Assembly (NCBI RefSeq): GCF_002179965.1 | Contig: NZ_NGUQ01000035.1 | Coordinates: forward strand, 62,001 to 126,000 | Reading direction: 5' to 3' | Length of the DNA stretch: 64,000 nt | Source of the DNA: Pandoraea sp. PE-S2T-3 | Lineage (GTDB): Bacteria > Pseudomonadota > Gammaproteobacteria > Burkholderiales > Burkholderiaceae | Part shown: positions 28,116 to 37,389 of the stretch, one piece after another | Layout: every line of letters begins with the position of its first letter | How positions within the stretch are numbered: position 1 is the stretch's first letter | Position numbers and translations under genes: made by a program | Notes under the pieces: model-generated | Seen by the model: the letters and a program-made list of their open reading frames with translations, nothing else | Databases searched by the model: none | Told to the model about the DNA's origin: nothing

Positions 28116-28567
28116 TTGGTACTTTCCGCTTCCTCAGCCGGCCAGTCGCGAATGTAGGCCTTGAGCATACGATTCTCGAACGACTGCTCTTCGACAACGG
28201 CACGCGCCACGTCGTAGAACGAGATCACGCCCATCAACGTGCGGCTGTCCATGACCGGCAGATAGCGGGCGTGACGCTCCAGCATCATGCGGCGCACTTC
28301 GTTGACGTCCGTTTCAGGCGTGCACGTGAGCGGGTGATCGTCCATGACCTTGCGGATCGTCGACGTCCCGACGGTGCCGCCGTTCTTGCTGATCGTATTG
28401 ATGATTTCCCGGAACGTCAGCATGCCCACCAGATCGCCGAACTCCATCACGACCAGCGAACCGATATCGTGCTCCGCCATCGTGTCGACGGCTTCGGCCA
28501 GCGACGTTTCCGGGGTCACGGTGAAAAGGGTGTTGCCCTTTACCTTCAGGATGTCAGACACACGCAT
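28112..28567 (-). CDS. CBS-domain pair protein
   Basis: A 151-residue cytoplasmic protein made almost only of two CBS motifs (about 1-60 and 70-130), for example VDTMAEHDIGSLVVME and MMLERHARYLPVMD. CBS pairs bind adenine nucleotides and tune partner proteins. The ATG at 28567 has AGGAG 8 nt upstream. Its stop overlaps the start of the MFS-acyltransferase gene, which makes that protein a likely partner or at least an equimolar neighbour. Confidence 0.88.
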   Translation of the reverse strand: MRVSDILKVKGNTLFTVTPETSLAEAVDTMAEHDIGSLVVMEFGDLVGMLTFREIINTISKNGGTVGTSTIRKVMDDHPLTCTPETDVNEVRRMMLERHARYLPVMDSRTLMGVISFYDVARAVVEEQSFENRMLKAYIRDWPAEEAESTK

Positions 28568-29056
28568 GGCACACACTCCTCTTTGCATGACTCGGGCGGC
28601 GATTTCGGAACGCTGCCGAAAACGACCGCCGGACTTCGAAAGTTCGAAAATTCAAAAATCCGAATGGCGACGCGAATCACCGGCAGGTCTGCCAGCGTCT
28701 CCGCACTGAATTGTAATTAGTTGAAGTGATGCTATCGGAAAGCTTCCCAAAAGGAAAGGCGCGATGGGCCGTCCATCGCCGTGTGGCGCGGGTTTTCGGC
28801 CGATTCTGCCCTCTCGCTCGGACAACACCTGATGCACCGGCTCGGACAGCACCGCAATTTTCCTGACGCCCCCACGAAAGCCTGTCGATGCGCACGAAGG
28901 TGGTGCTAGGATTGCCGTATACGTCAAGTGAGCGTGCCGTGAACATGACATTTCAGTGTCGCCGGCGCGTCATGGGTCTTGCCGCTGACGTTCTCGCTCG
29001 TGACTTGCCAGCCCATTTTCCGTTGTTCCTTCTTGTGCTACGAGGCCATCACCGAT
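28568..29056. other. Divergent intergenic region between CBS gene and metY
   Basis: About 490 bp. It contains the start-site region of the CBS gene, two TTCGAA boxes 8 bp apart (28635-28648) and an AT-rich patch at 28640-28760 that could hold promoters in either direction. I looked for SAM or SAH riboswitch signatures before metY and saw none. No tRNA and no credible small gene. Confidence 0.5.
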
Positions 29057-30349
29057 ATGTCCGTACCGCATTTCGACACGCTCGCCCTGCATGCCGGGGC
29101 CGCCCCCGACCCCACCACGGGGGCACGCGCCACGCCGATCTACCAGACCACGTCGTTCGTCTTCACTGACTCGGATCAGGCCGCCGCGCTCTTCAATATG
29201 GAGCGCGCCGGGCATGTCTACTCGCGCATTTCGAACCCGACGAACGCGGTGTTCGAAGAGCGCATGGCCGCGCTCGAAAACGGCGTGGGGGCGATTGCCA
29301 CCGCCAGCGGTCAGGCAGCGCTGCATCTGGCCATTGCCACGTTGATGGGCGCGGGCGCGCACATCGTGGCATCGAGCGCGCTGTACGGCGGCTCGCACAA
29401 CCTGCTGCATTACACGCTGCGCCGTTTCGGCATCGAAACCACGTTCGTGCGCCCCGGCGATCTCGACGGCTGGCGTGCGGCGGTACGGCCCGAGACGCGC
29501 CTCTTCTTCGGTGAGACGCTCGGCAACCCGGGGCTCGACGTGCTCGACATTCCGAACGTCGCACAAATTGCCCACGACGCCGGCGTGCCGCTGATGGTAG
29601 ACAGCACGTTCACCACGCCATGGTTGATCAAGCCGTTCGATCACGGCGCGGATCTCGTGTATCACTCGGCCACCAAGTTTCTCGGCGGACACGGCACGAC
29701 GATCGGCGGTGTGCTCATCGACGGCGGCACGTTCGACTTTGAAGCGAGCGGCAAATTTCCCGAGCTGACGGAACCTTACGACGGCTTTCACGGCATGGTG
29801 TTTGCCGAAGAAAGCTCCGTTGCCCCCTTCCTGCTGCGCGCGCGCCGCGAGGGGTTGCGCGACTTCGGCGCGTGTCTGCATCCGCAGGCGGCGTGGCAGT
29901 TGCTGCAAGGGATCGAAACACTGCCGCTGCGCATGGCCCGGCACGTCGACAATGCGCGCCGCGTGGTCGAGTTTCTGGCCGGGCATGAAACCGTGGCGTC
30001 GGTCGCCTACCCCGAACTGCCCACGCACCCGGATCACGCGCTCGCCAAGCGGTTGTTGCCGCGCGGCGCGGGCGCCGTGTTCAGCTTCAATCTGAAAGGC
30101 GACCGGGAAGCCGGGCGCCGATTCATCGAATCGTTGCAGTTGTTCTCGCATCTGGCCAACGTCGGCGACGCCCGCTCGCTCGTCATCCATCCCGCATCGA
30201 CCACTCACTTCCGCATGGACGCGGCTGCGCTGGCGGCGGCCGGTATTGGCGAAGGCACTGTGCGTCTGTCGATCGGTCTGGAAGACCCGGACGATCTGAT
30301 TCAAGACCTCAAGCGCGGCCTGAAGGCATCGGCATCGACCAAACGATAA
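29057..30349 (+). CDS. metY: O-acetylhomoserine sulfhydrylase (PLP-dependent)
   Basis: A 430-residue Cys/Met-metabolism PLP enzyme. The PLP lysine is in YHSATKFLGGHG (near 205), the phosphate-binding GQAAL near 83 and SALYGGSHNL near 107. HAGAAPDPTTGARATPIYQTTSF at the N-terminus and overall length favour the sulfhydrylase MetY (O-acetylhomoserine plus sulfide to homocysteine) over cystathionine enzymes, though MetZ-like activity cannot be excluded. The ATG at 29057 was chosen by family match. An alpha/beta hydrolase gene follows after 14 bp. Confidence 0.9.
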   Translation: MSVPHFDTLALHAGAAPDPTTGARATPIYQTTSFVFTDSDQAAALFNMERAGHVYSRISNPTNAVFEERMAALENGVGAIATASGQAALHLAIATLMGAGAHIVASSALYGGSHNLLHYTLRRFGIETTFVRPGDLDGWRAAVRPETRLFFGETLGNPGLDVLDIPNVAQIAHDAGVPLMVDSTFTTPWLIKPFDHGADLVYHSATKFLGGHGTTIGGVLIDGGTFDFEASGKFPELTEPYDGFHGMVFAEESSVAPFLLRARREGLRDFGACLHPQAAWQLLQGIETLPLRMARHVDNARRVVEFLAGHETVASVAYPELPTHPDHALAKRLLPRGAGAVFSFNLKGDREAGRRFIESLQLFSHLANVGDARSLVIHPASTTHFRMDAAALAAAGIGEGTVRLSIGLEDPDDLIQDLKRGLKASASTKR

Positions 30350-30363
30350 CGGGGACACGATTC

Positions 30364-31182
30364 ATGAACTTCAATGTCGCGGGCAACACCGTCTACGCGT
30401 ACACCGCAGGCAAACCGATTCAGCCGTCACAGCCAACGGTCGTCTTTTTGCACGGCGCCCAGCATGATCACAGCGTGTGGGGACTGCAAAGCCGCTATCT
30501 CGCGAATCACGGCATGAACGTGCTCGCACTCGACCTGCCCGGCCACCATCGCAGCAGCGGCGCGCCGCTGACGAGCATCGGCGCGCTGGCCGATTGGGTG
30601 GCCGCCGTGCTGGATGCGGCAGGTGTCGACACCGCCGCGTGGGTCGGCCACAGTATGGGTTCGCTGATTGCGCTCGACGCGGCCGCACGTCATCCGGCGC
30701 GCGTGTCGAAAATTGCACTGGTCGGCACGGCGTATCCGATGAAAGTCTCCGACGCGCTGCTGGACGCCGCCGGACAGCGCGAGCCGGAAGCCATCGCCCT
30801 CGTCAACGAGTGGTCGCACAGCACGATGGCCGCCAAGCCGTCAGCCCCCGGGCCGGGGTTCTGGACGTGGGGCGGCAACCAGCGGCTGATGGAGCGCGTG
30901 GCGAAACGCAATCCGGGAGAAAAGGTGTTCCTGACCGACTTCGAAGCCTGCAATGGCTACGATCGGGGTTGGGAGGCCGCCGCTCAGGTGAAGTGTCCCG
31001 TGCTGGCGGTGCTCGGGCAGCGCGATCAGATGACGCCCCCGCGCGCCGCGAAGGCACTGCTCGACGCCTTGCGTGAAGGCGGCGCCCCCGTGACGGTTCA
31101 GACCGTCAACGCAGGCCACGCGATCATGACAGAACAGCCAGACGCACTGCTCGATGCCCTCGTGCAATTCATGCGACACTGA
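30364..31182 (+). CDS. Alpha/beta-fold hydrolase downstream of metY
   Basis: A 272-residue hydrolase: HGAQHDHSVW oxyanion segment (near 30), DLPGHHRSSG, nucleophile elbow GHSMGS (near 97) and C-terminal NAGHAIM histidine (near 252). No signal peptide. Separated from metY by only 14 bp and followed by the Mpo1-like gene after 40 bp, so the three are probably one transcript. Substrate unknown. Confidence 0.88.
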   Translation: MNFNVAGNTVYAYTAGKPIQPSQPTVVFLHGAQHDHSVWGLQSRYLANHGMNVLALDLPGHHRSSGAPLTSIGALADWVAAVLDAAGVDTAAWVGHSMGSLIALDAAARHPARVSKIALVGTAYPMKVSDALLDAAGQREPEAIALVNEWSHSTMAAKPSAPGPGFWTWGGNQRLMERVAKRNPGEKVFLTDFEACNGYDRGWEAAAQVKCPVLAVLGQRDQMTPPRAAKALLDALREGGAPVTVQTVNAGHAIMTEQPDALLDALVQFMRH

Positions 31183-31222
31183 ACGAGACACTTAATGCGT
31201 CAACTCGCAAAGGAGGCCGGTC

Positions 31223-31535
31223 ATGCGAGATTCCCACGACGCCGCACCCGCGTTTCAGCGGTTTGCGGATTTCTACCCGTTTTATCTGGGCGAACACCGT
31301 AACGCCACCTGCCGCCGACTGCACTTCGCCGGCTCGTGGGGCGTCATTGCGTGTGTATTGGTGTTTGCGTTCACCGGCAACGTCTGGTGGCTACCGGCGG
31401 CCGTAGTGTGCGGCTATGCATTTGCGTGGGTCGGCCACTTCTTTTTCGAGAAGAACCGGCCGGCCACGTTTCGCCACCCGCTCTACAGCCTGCTGGGCGA
31501 TTGGGTGATGTTTCGCGACATCTGCCTCGGGCGCA

Positions 31536-31546
<11 letters not shown>
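31223..31546 (+). CDS. Mpo1-like protein (DUF962)
   Basis: A 107-residue membrane protein with two or three helices. It carries the DUF962 pattern: YLGEHRN, RRLHFAGSW, GHFFFEKNRPATFRHPLYSLLGDW. The histidines match the iron ligands of yeast Mpo1, a dioxygenase that shortens 2-hydroxy fatty acids; activity in bacteria is inferred. AAGGAGG precedes the ATG. Its last 11 bp overlap the 3' end of the convergent YihY-family gene. Confidence 0.87.
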
Positions 31547-33626
<2,080 letters not shown>

Positions 33627-33728
33627 CGTTCTTTGCGTGACTGCGCCGGGAACGCCCATCCAGAGGCGACGCGCGCCGCACGTCACCCCATGCAGTAGTC
33701 GTAGTAGTTAAGGCAACCGAGACAGCCC

Positions 33729-34265
33729 ATGACTGCAACACCGCCCGAGTCTGAATCGATCGATCCGCGTGACTTGCCTGCCCCGCAGCAGGCAACGTCG
33801 GGAACGTCGAAAACGCCCCATGCTTCTGGCTCGGCCGGTGCGGCCACGGCAGCGGCATCGACCGCTCCGGGCGTCGCTGACGCGTCCAGCACGCTACGCC
33901 GCATCAGCATCGCCAGCCTGCTCGCCTTGATTGCCCTCTCGGTCGCGTGGGAGCTCTGGCTTGCGCCATTGCGTCCGGGCGGGTCGTGGCTGGTGCTCAA
34001 GGCGCTGCTGCTGTTGCTGCCGTTGCGCGGTGTGCTGCGCGGCAATCTGTACACGCTGCAATGGTCGAGCATGTTCATCCTGCTGTTTCTCGCCGAAGGG
34101 GTCGTGCGCGGCATGACCGATACGGGGCCGTCCGTCTTGCTCGCATGGATCGAAACGGCGTTGTCGGCCGTGTTCTTCTTCGCCACCGTTTTCTATCTGC
34201 GCCCGTTCAAGCGCGCCGCGAAGGCTCGCGGCCAGCAGGCAACGGCAGCGCGTCAGCCGCAATGA
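33729..34265 (+). CDS. DUF2069 membrane protein
   Basis: A 178-residue protein with a Pro/Ser/Ala-rich N-terminal tail (about 1-60) and four predicted transmembrane helices (about 62-165). The segment LKALLLLLPLRGVLRGNLYTLQWSSMFILLFLAEGVVRGMTD is the DUF2069 core. Function unknown. The stop codon overlaps the start of the FAD oxidase (ATGA), so translation is coupled. A short run of CGTAGTAGTTAAGG precedes it without a clear promoter. Confidence 0.85.
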   Translation: MTATPPESESIDPRDLPAPQQATSGTSKTPHASGSAGAATAAASTAPGVADASSTLRRISIASLLALIALSVAWELWLAPLRPGGSWLVLKALLLLLPLRGVLRGNLYTLQWSSMFILLFLAEGVVRGMTDTGPSVLLAWIETALSAVFFFATVFYLRPFKRAAKARGQQATAARQPQ

Positions 34266-35683
34266 ACGACACCGCATTCCTCACCGCCTGCATCGACCTG
34301 CTCGGCCGTGATCACGTGTTGCATAAAGACTCGGACGTCGCCCCGTATCTGATCGACCAACGCAAGCGTTACGTGGGCCGCGCGCTCGCCGTGCTGCGCC
34401 CCGCCGATGCCATGCAGACGGCTGCGCTCGTGCGGTTGTGCGTCGCACATGGAGTGTCGATGGTGCCGCAAGGCGGCAACACGGGGCTCGCAGGCGGCGC
34501 GACACCGGATGCGAGCGGGCGGCAGGTGGTCATCAGCCTGCGACGTCTGGACCGCATTCGTCAGGTGGATGCGGACAACATGACGCTCACCGCCGAAGCC
34601 GGTTGCCTGCTGGCCAATGTGCAGGCCGCAGCGGCATCCGCGCAGCGCCTGTTCCCGTTGAGCCTCGCGGCGGAAGGCAGTTGCACGATTGGTGGCAATC
34701 TGGCGACGAACGCAGGCGGCACCGCAGTGCTGCGTTACGGCAATGCGCGTGAATTGTGTCTCGGTCTGGAAGTGGTCACGCCGCAAGGCGAATTGTGGGA
34801 TGGCCTGCGCGGCCTTCGCAAGGACAACACCGGCTACGATCTGCGCGATCTGTTCATCGGCGCGGAAGGCACGCTCGGCCTGATTACCGCCGCGACGCTG
34901 AAACTCTTTGCACAACCCGCTGCACGTATGACAGCCCTCGCCGCGCTCGATAGCCCGGCGCAGGCGTTGGCGCTGCTCAATCTCGCGCAGTCGATGGCAG
35001 GCCCGCTGCTCACGGGCTTCGAGCTGATGTCGGATTTCTGCCTGCGTCTCGTCGCGCAGGTCTTCCCGCAGCAGCGTTATCCGTTTGCCGAAACGCATCC
35101 GCAAGCGGTGCTGCTCGAACTCTCCGACAACGAGAGCGAAGCGCATGCGCGCGATTTGCTGGAGCGCCTGCTCGCGGCCGCCATCGAGCGCGGCATCGTG
35201 CGCGACGCCATCGTCGCGGCCAGCCTCGCGCAGTCGAATGCGCTCTGGCACCTTCGCGAGAGCATTCCGCTCGCCCAGTCGGCCACCGGCTTGAACATCA
35301 AGCACGACATTGCGGTGCCGGTGTCACAGGTCCCTGCATTCCTCACAGCAACCGATCCGATCGTGCAAAAGATCGCACCGGGCGCCCGCATGGTGACGTT
35401 CGGGCACTTGGGCGACGGCAATCTGCACTACAACGTGATGGCACCGGACGGCGTCGATCCGGAAACCTTCCTGCGCGACTTGCAAACGCCGGTCACGTTG
35501 GCGGTACACGACAGCGTGCATGCCCATCGCGGCACGATCAGCGCGGAACACGGGCTCGGACAGTTCAAGCGCGACGCCTCGGCACATTACAAGTCGCCTG
35601 TGGAACTGGCACTGATGCGCCAGATCAAGGCCGCGTTTGATCCGCTCGGCCTGATGAACCCGGGCAAGGTGCTGCCGGACTGA
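34262..35683 (+). CDS. GlcD/D-2-hydroxyacid dehydrogenase-type FAD oxidoreductase
   Basis: A 473-residue flavoenzyme. The PCMH-type FAD domain (about 40-215) has PQGGNTGLAGGATPD and GGNLATNAGG. The C-terminal FAD-oxidase domain (about 220-470) has the catalytic and metal-binding HLGDGNLHYN. This family covers glycolate oxidase GlcD, D-lactate dehydrogenase and D-2-hydroxyglutarate dehydrogenase; the single-gene form without GlcE/GlcF favours a 2-hydroxyglutarate- or lactate-type enzyme, but the substrate is not readable. Confidence 0.9.
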   Translation: MNDTAFLTACIDLLGRDHVLHKDSDVAPYLIDQRKRYVGRALAVLRPADAMQTAALVRLCVAHGVSMVPQGGNTGLAGGATPDASGRQVVISLRRLDRIRQVDADNMTLTAEAGCLLANVQAAAASAQRLFPLSLAAEGSCTIGGNLATNAGGTAVLRYGNARELCLGLEVVTPQGELWDGLRGLRKDNTGYDLRDLFIGAEGTLGLITAATLKLFAQPAARMTALAALDSPAQALALLNLAQSMAGPLLTGFELMSDFCLRLVAQVFPQQRYPFAETHPQAVLLELSDNESEAHARDLLERLLAAAIERGIVRDAIVAASLAQSNALWHLRESIPLAQSATGLNIKHDIAVPVSQVPAFLTATDPIVQKIAPGARMVTFGHLGDGNLHYNVMAPDGVDPETFLRDLQTPVTLAVHDSVHAHRGTISAEHGLGQFKRDASAHYKSPVELALMRQIKAAFDPLGLMNPGKVLPD

Positions 35684-35782
35684 CGTCTCGGCCGGTTTCA
35701 GCGCCTTTCGCTCGAAAAGCCCCGTTTTCCGTAAAAATATCGTCAATTTCGCGACAAAACGCCGCGAAATCGCGCCACGTTC

Positions 35783-35811
35783 TTTACAGAAGCGCGGTAA
35801 AAACCTAAAAT
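35783..35811 (+). promoter_or_regulatory. Sigma-70-like promoter of the long leader before the MgtC-C-like gene
   Basis: TTTACA-N17-TAAAAT, near consensus, about 490 bp upstream of the coding start. It predicts transcription from about 35818, making a 5' leader of roughly 480 nt. Confidence 0.65.
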
Positions 35812-35817
35812 CACGTC

Positions 35818-36297
35818 TTTCCAATAACGACGGAGTTTTCCGTGGGCAGTTGCTCTAGTAGCACGCAAGCGTCGGCAATGACCGACGAGGCGTTGGCCCG
35901 GTAACCCGCAGTCGTCCCCCGACTGCCGCTGCCGGCCCCCAATGTCGCAGCGGTAGTGCATCGATCGCACCGATTTCATCGGCAGCGATCACGTTTCACA
36001 GCACCCCCACCGCAGTTCAGCTATCACCGGATGCCTTCGCGCACCCGGGTACGACACGCTTGATGCGCGTGTTGGCTCGCCAGCCCACTGGCAGCAAACA
36101 CACGCACGCCTAGCCTGTCGACGCTTGCGTAGCCTTCACGTGTTTCAGCATTCGCAGCGCCGCCATGTGCGCGGGCCCAAGGCCTGCACGCGTGCCCTGC
36201 ATTTCGCTGCACTACGCTGCATTAGCGAAACACGCCGCCAAGCCCCGGCATCCGCCGTCTCAGGCCACGCACCCGGCCTTTGATTCAGGAGGACCCA
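35818..36297 (+). ncRNA. Candidate structured 5' leader RNA
   Basis: Strong complementarity is visible across this non-coding stretch. ACGCAAGCGTCGGCA (35863-35877) pairs with TGTCGACGCTTGCGT (36116-36130) over 15 bp with one G-U, closing a domain of about 270 nt. Inside it are a 7-bp hairpin (35908-35926), an 11-bp hairpin with a small internal loop (35963-35990) and a GCCAG/CTGGC hairpin (near 36080-36093). CGTCGG (35870-35875) can instead pair locally with CCGACG (35882-35887), which excludes the long-range helix. It matches no riboswitch class I can recognise. It could be a cis-regulatory leader or a separate small RNA. Confidence 0.5.
35841..35903 (+). CDS. Possible leader peptide in the structured 5' region
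   Basis: A 20-codon frame starting GTG, with CGGAG 8 nt upstream, reading VGSCSSSTQASAMTDEALAR and stop. It spans the segment that can form either the local hairpin or the long-range helix, so its translation could influence folding. An internal ATG gives MTDEALAR. No amino acid is strongly enriched except Ser. Expression is unproven. Confidence 0.3.
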
Positions 36298-36650
36298 TGA
36301 CGCTGCAAATGCTCATCCCCACGCTGTTCGGCCGCCATCGCGCCCGTACGCCCGCCACGCCAGTCACCGCGACGACTTCGCCGCAATACCGGCTGGTCGT
36401 GCTCACGCTCGCCTCGAAGGCCAGCGCCATCGACGTCAAGGTGCGCACCGCTCTTCAAACCCATCAACTCAAGCTGGAAACCGCCGCACGCGCCGATCGC
36501 TCGGGCGGCTACCTGCTGGAACTCGACTACGTCCTGCGCTGCGAACGCAGCCGGCGCGCCGCGCTGGTCCACCTTGTCTCCACCCTCGGCGATACGCCCG
36601 GTGTTCGCGCCATTCGCTGGGAAACCGCACCGAATGAAGCAGGGCGCTAA
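36298..36650 (+). CDS. Small protein resembling the MgtC C-terminal (ACT-like) domain
   Basis: A 117-residue protein. Residues 30-112 have an alternating beta-alpha pattern ending LVSTLGDTPGVRAIRWET, like the cytoplasmic ACT-like domain at the C-terminus of MgtC/SapB proteins. No transmembrane helices and no MgtC membrane part exist here or upstream. AGGAGG lies 6 nt before the ATG. It sits alone behind a long structured leader and before a hairpin. The similarity is by eye and moderate; otherwise it would be a hypothetical ACT-type protein. No ligand can be assigned. Confidence 0.55.
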
Positions 36651-36683
36651 CGCCTCGTCGTAACCGCCCGCCAAGGCCGACCG

Positions 36684-36717
36684 AAGCCCCTTTCCGCAAC
36701 GCATAGGAAGGGGCTTT
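36684..36717 (+). terminator. Hairpin behind the MgtC-C-like gene
   Basis: A 12-bp perfect stem (AAGCCCCTTTCC / GGAAAGGGGCTT-type with a 10-nt loop) 34 bp after the stop codon. Only TTT follows, so it is a weak intrinsic terminator at best, but its stability is high. Confidence 0.55.
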
Positions 36718-36816
36718 GGCCACCCGCCCGCACCTCCGCAGGGGGCCTCCTGCGAAGCCCCTGTTCCCCGCCTCTCCAGCGGCTTGCGGTCCAACTTCTC
36801 TCGCCCCACTCAGACC

Positions 36817-36832
36817 TGTACGTTCACGTACA
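36817..36832. promoter_or_regulatory. Palindromic operator in the MerR promoter
   Basis: TGTACGTTCACGTACA is an inverted repeat of TGTACG/CGTACA with a 4-bp spacer. It overlaps the -35 position of an extended -10 promoter (TGC-TACGAT, 36838-36846) 28 bp before the MerR ATG. Probable autoregulation site. Its shape resembles sites bound by LiuR-type MerR proteins. Confidence 0.55.
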
Positions 36833-36873
36833 TGTTGTGCTACGATGCGCCATTCTCGATCGGAGGCGCAGCC

Positions 36874-37374
36874 ATGCCCGCAGATCCCACCGAACACGCC
36901 TCACCTAACGACGACGCCCTGCTGACGGTCAGCCAAGCCGCGACGGCACTCGGCGTCACGGCGCGCACGCTGAAGTACTACGAGGAACTCAATCTCGTCG
37001 TGCCCGCTCGCAGCGAAGGCCGCTACCGGATGTACACGCAGGCCGACCTCGCGACCTTCGGCCGCATTCTCCGCATGCGCTCGCTCGGCTTCTCCATCGC
37101 CGCCATCACCGAGATGCTCAAACGTCCCATGCGTCTGGTCGAAGCCGGCAAGTCACGCATGAATGACGAAGACCTCCAAGTCGTGCGCGACGCCCTCCAT
37201 TCGCAACTCGAAACGCTGCGCGAACGCACTGCTCAAGTCCGGCGCGAACTGCGTGAAGCCGAAAAGATGGAAGCGCAAATCACCCACGACCTCCAATACA
37301 TCGACCAACGGCTTCAAGGCGTTCCCGCCGACGAGTTACTCGCCGAACGCGCGGCCAAACTGCGCAAATCGTAA
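36874..37374 (+). CDS. MerR-family transcriptional regulator next to an MFS exporter
   Basis: A 166-residue regulator. The N-terminal winged helix (about 20-88) has LTVSQAATALGVTARTLKYYEELNLV and GRYRMYTQADLA; a long coiled-coil dimer helix follows (about 100-150). The C-terminal region lacks metal-ligand cysteines, so it is probably an organic-ligand or stress sensor. The ATG at 36874 follows GGAGGC. The MFS gene begins 15 bp downstream on the same strand, making it the likely target. Confidence 0.9.
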   Translation: MPADPTEHASPNDDALLTVSQAATALGVTARTLKYYEELNLVVPARSEGRYRMYTQADLATFGRILRMRSLGFSIAAITEMLKRPMRLVEAGKSRMNDEDLQVVRDALHSQLETLRERTAQVRRELREAEKMEAQITHDLQYIDQRLQGVPADELLAERAAKLRKS

Positions 37375-37389
37375 CGCCCCTCGCCCGCC

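Noticed and set aside
28900-29056. SAM- or SAH-binding riboswitch before metY
   Set aside because: No conserved core or convincing pseudoknot pairing is visible.
35818-36297. Known RNA classes for the structured leader: tmRNA, RNase P RNA, SRP RNA, 6S RNA, cobalamin, TPP, SAM/SAH, glycine and yybP-ykoY riboswitches
   Set aside because: None of their conserved core sequences can be found by eye. An Infernal/Rfam search would be needed to exclude remote forms.
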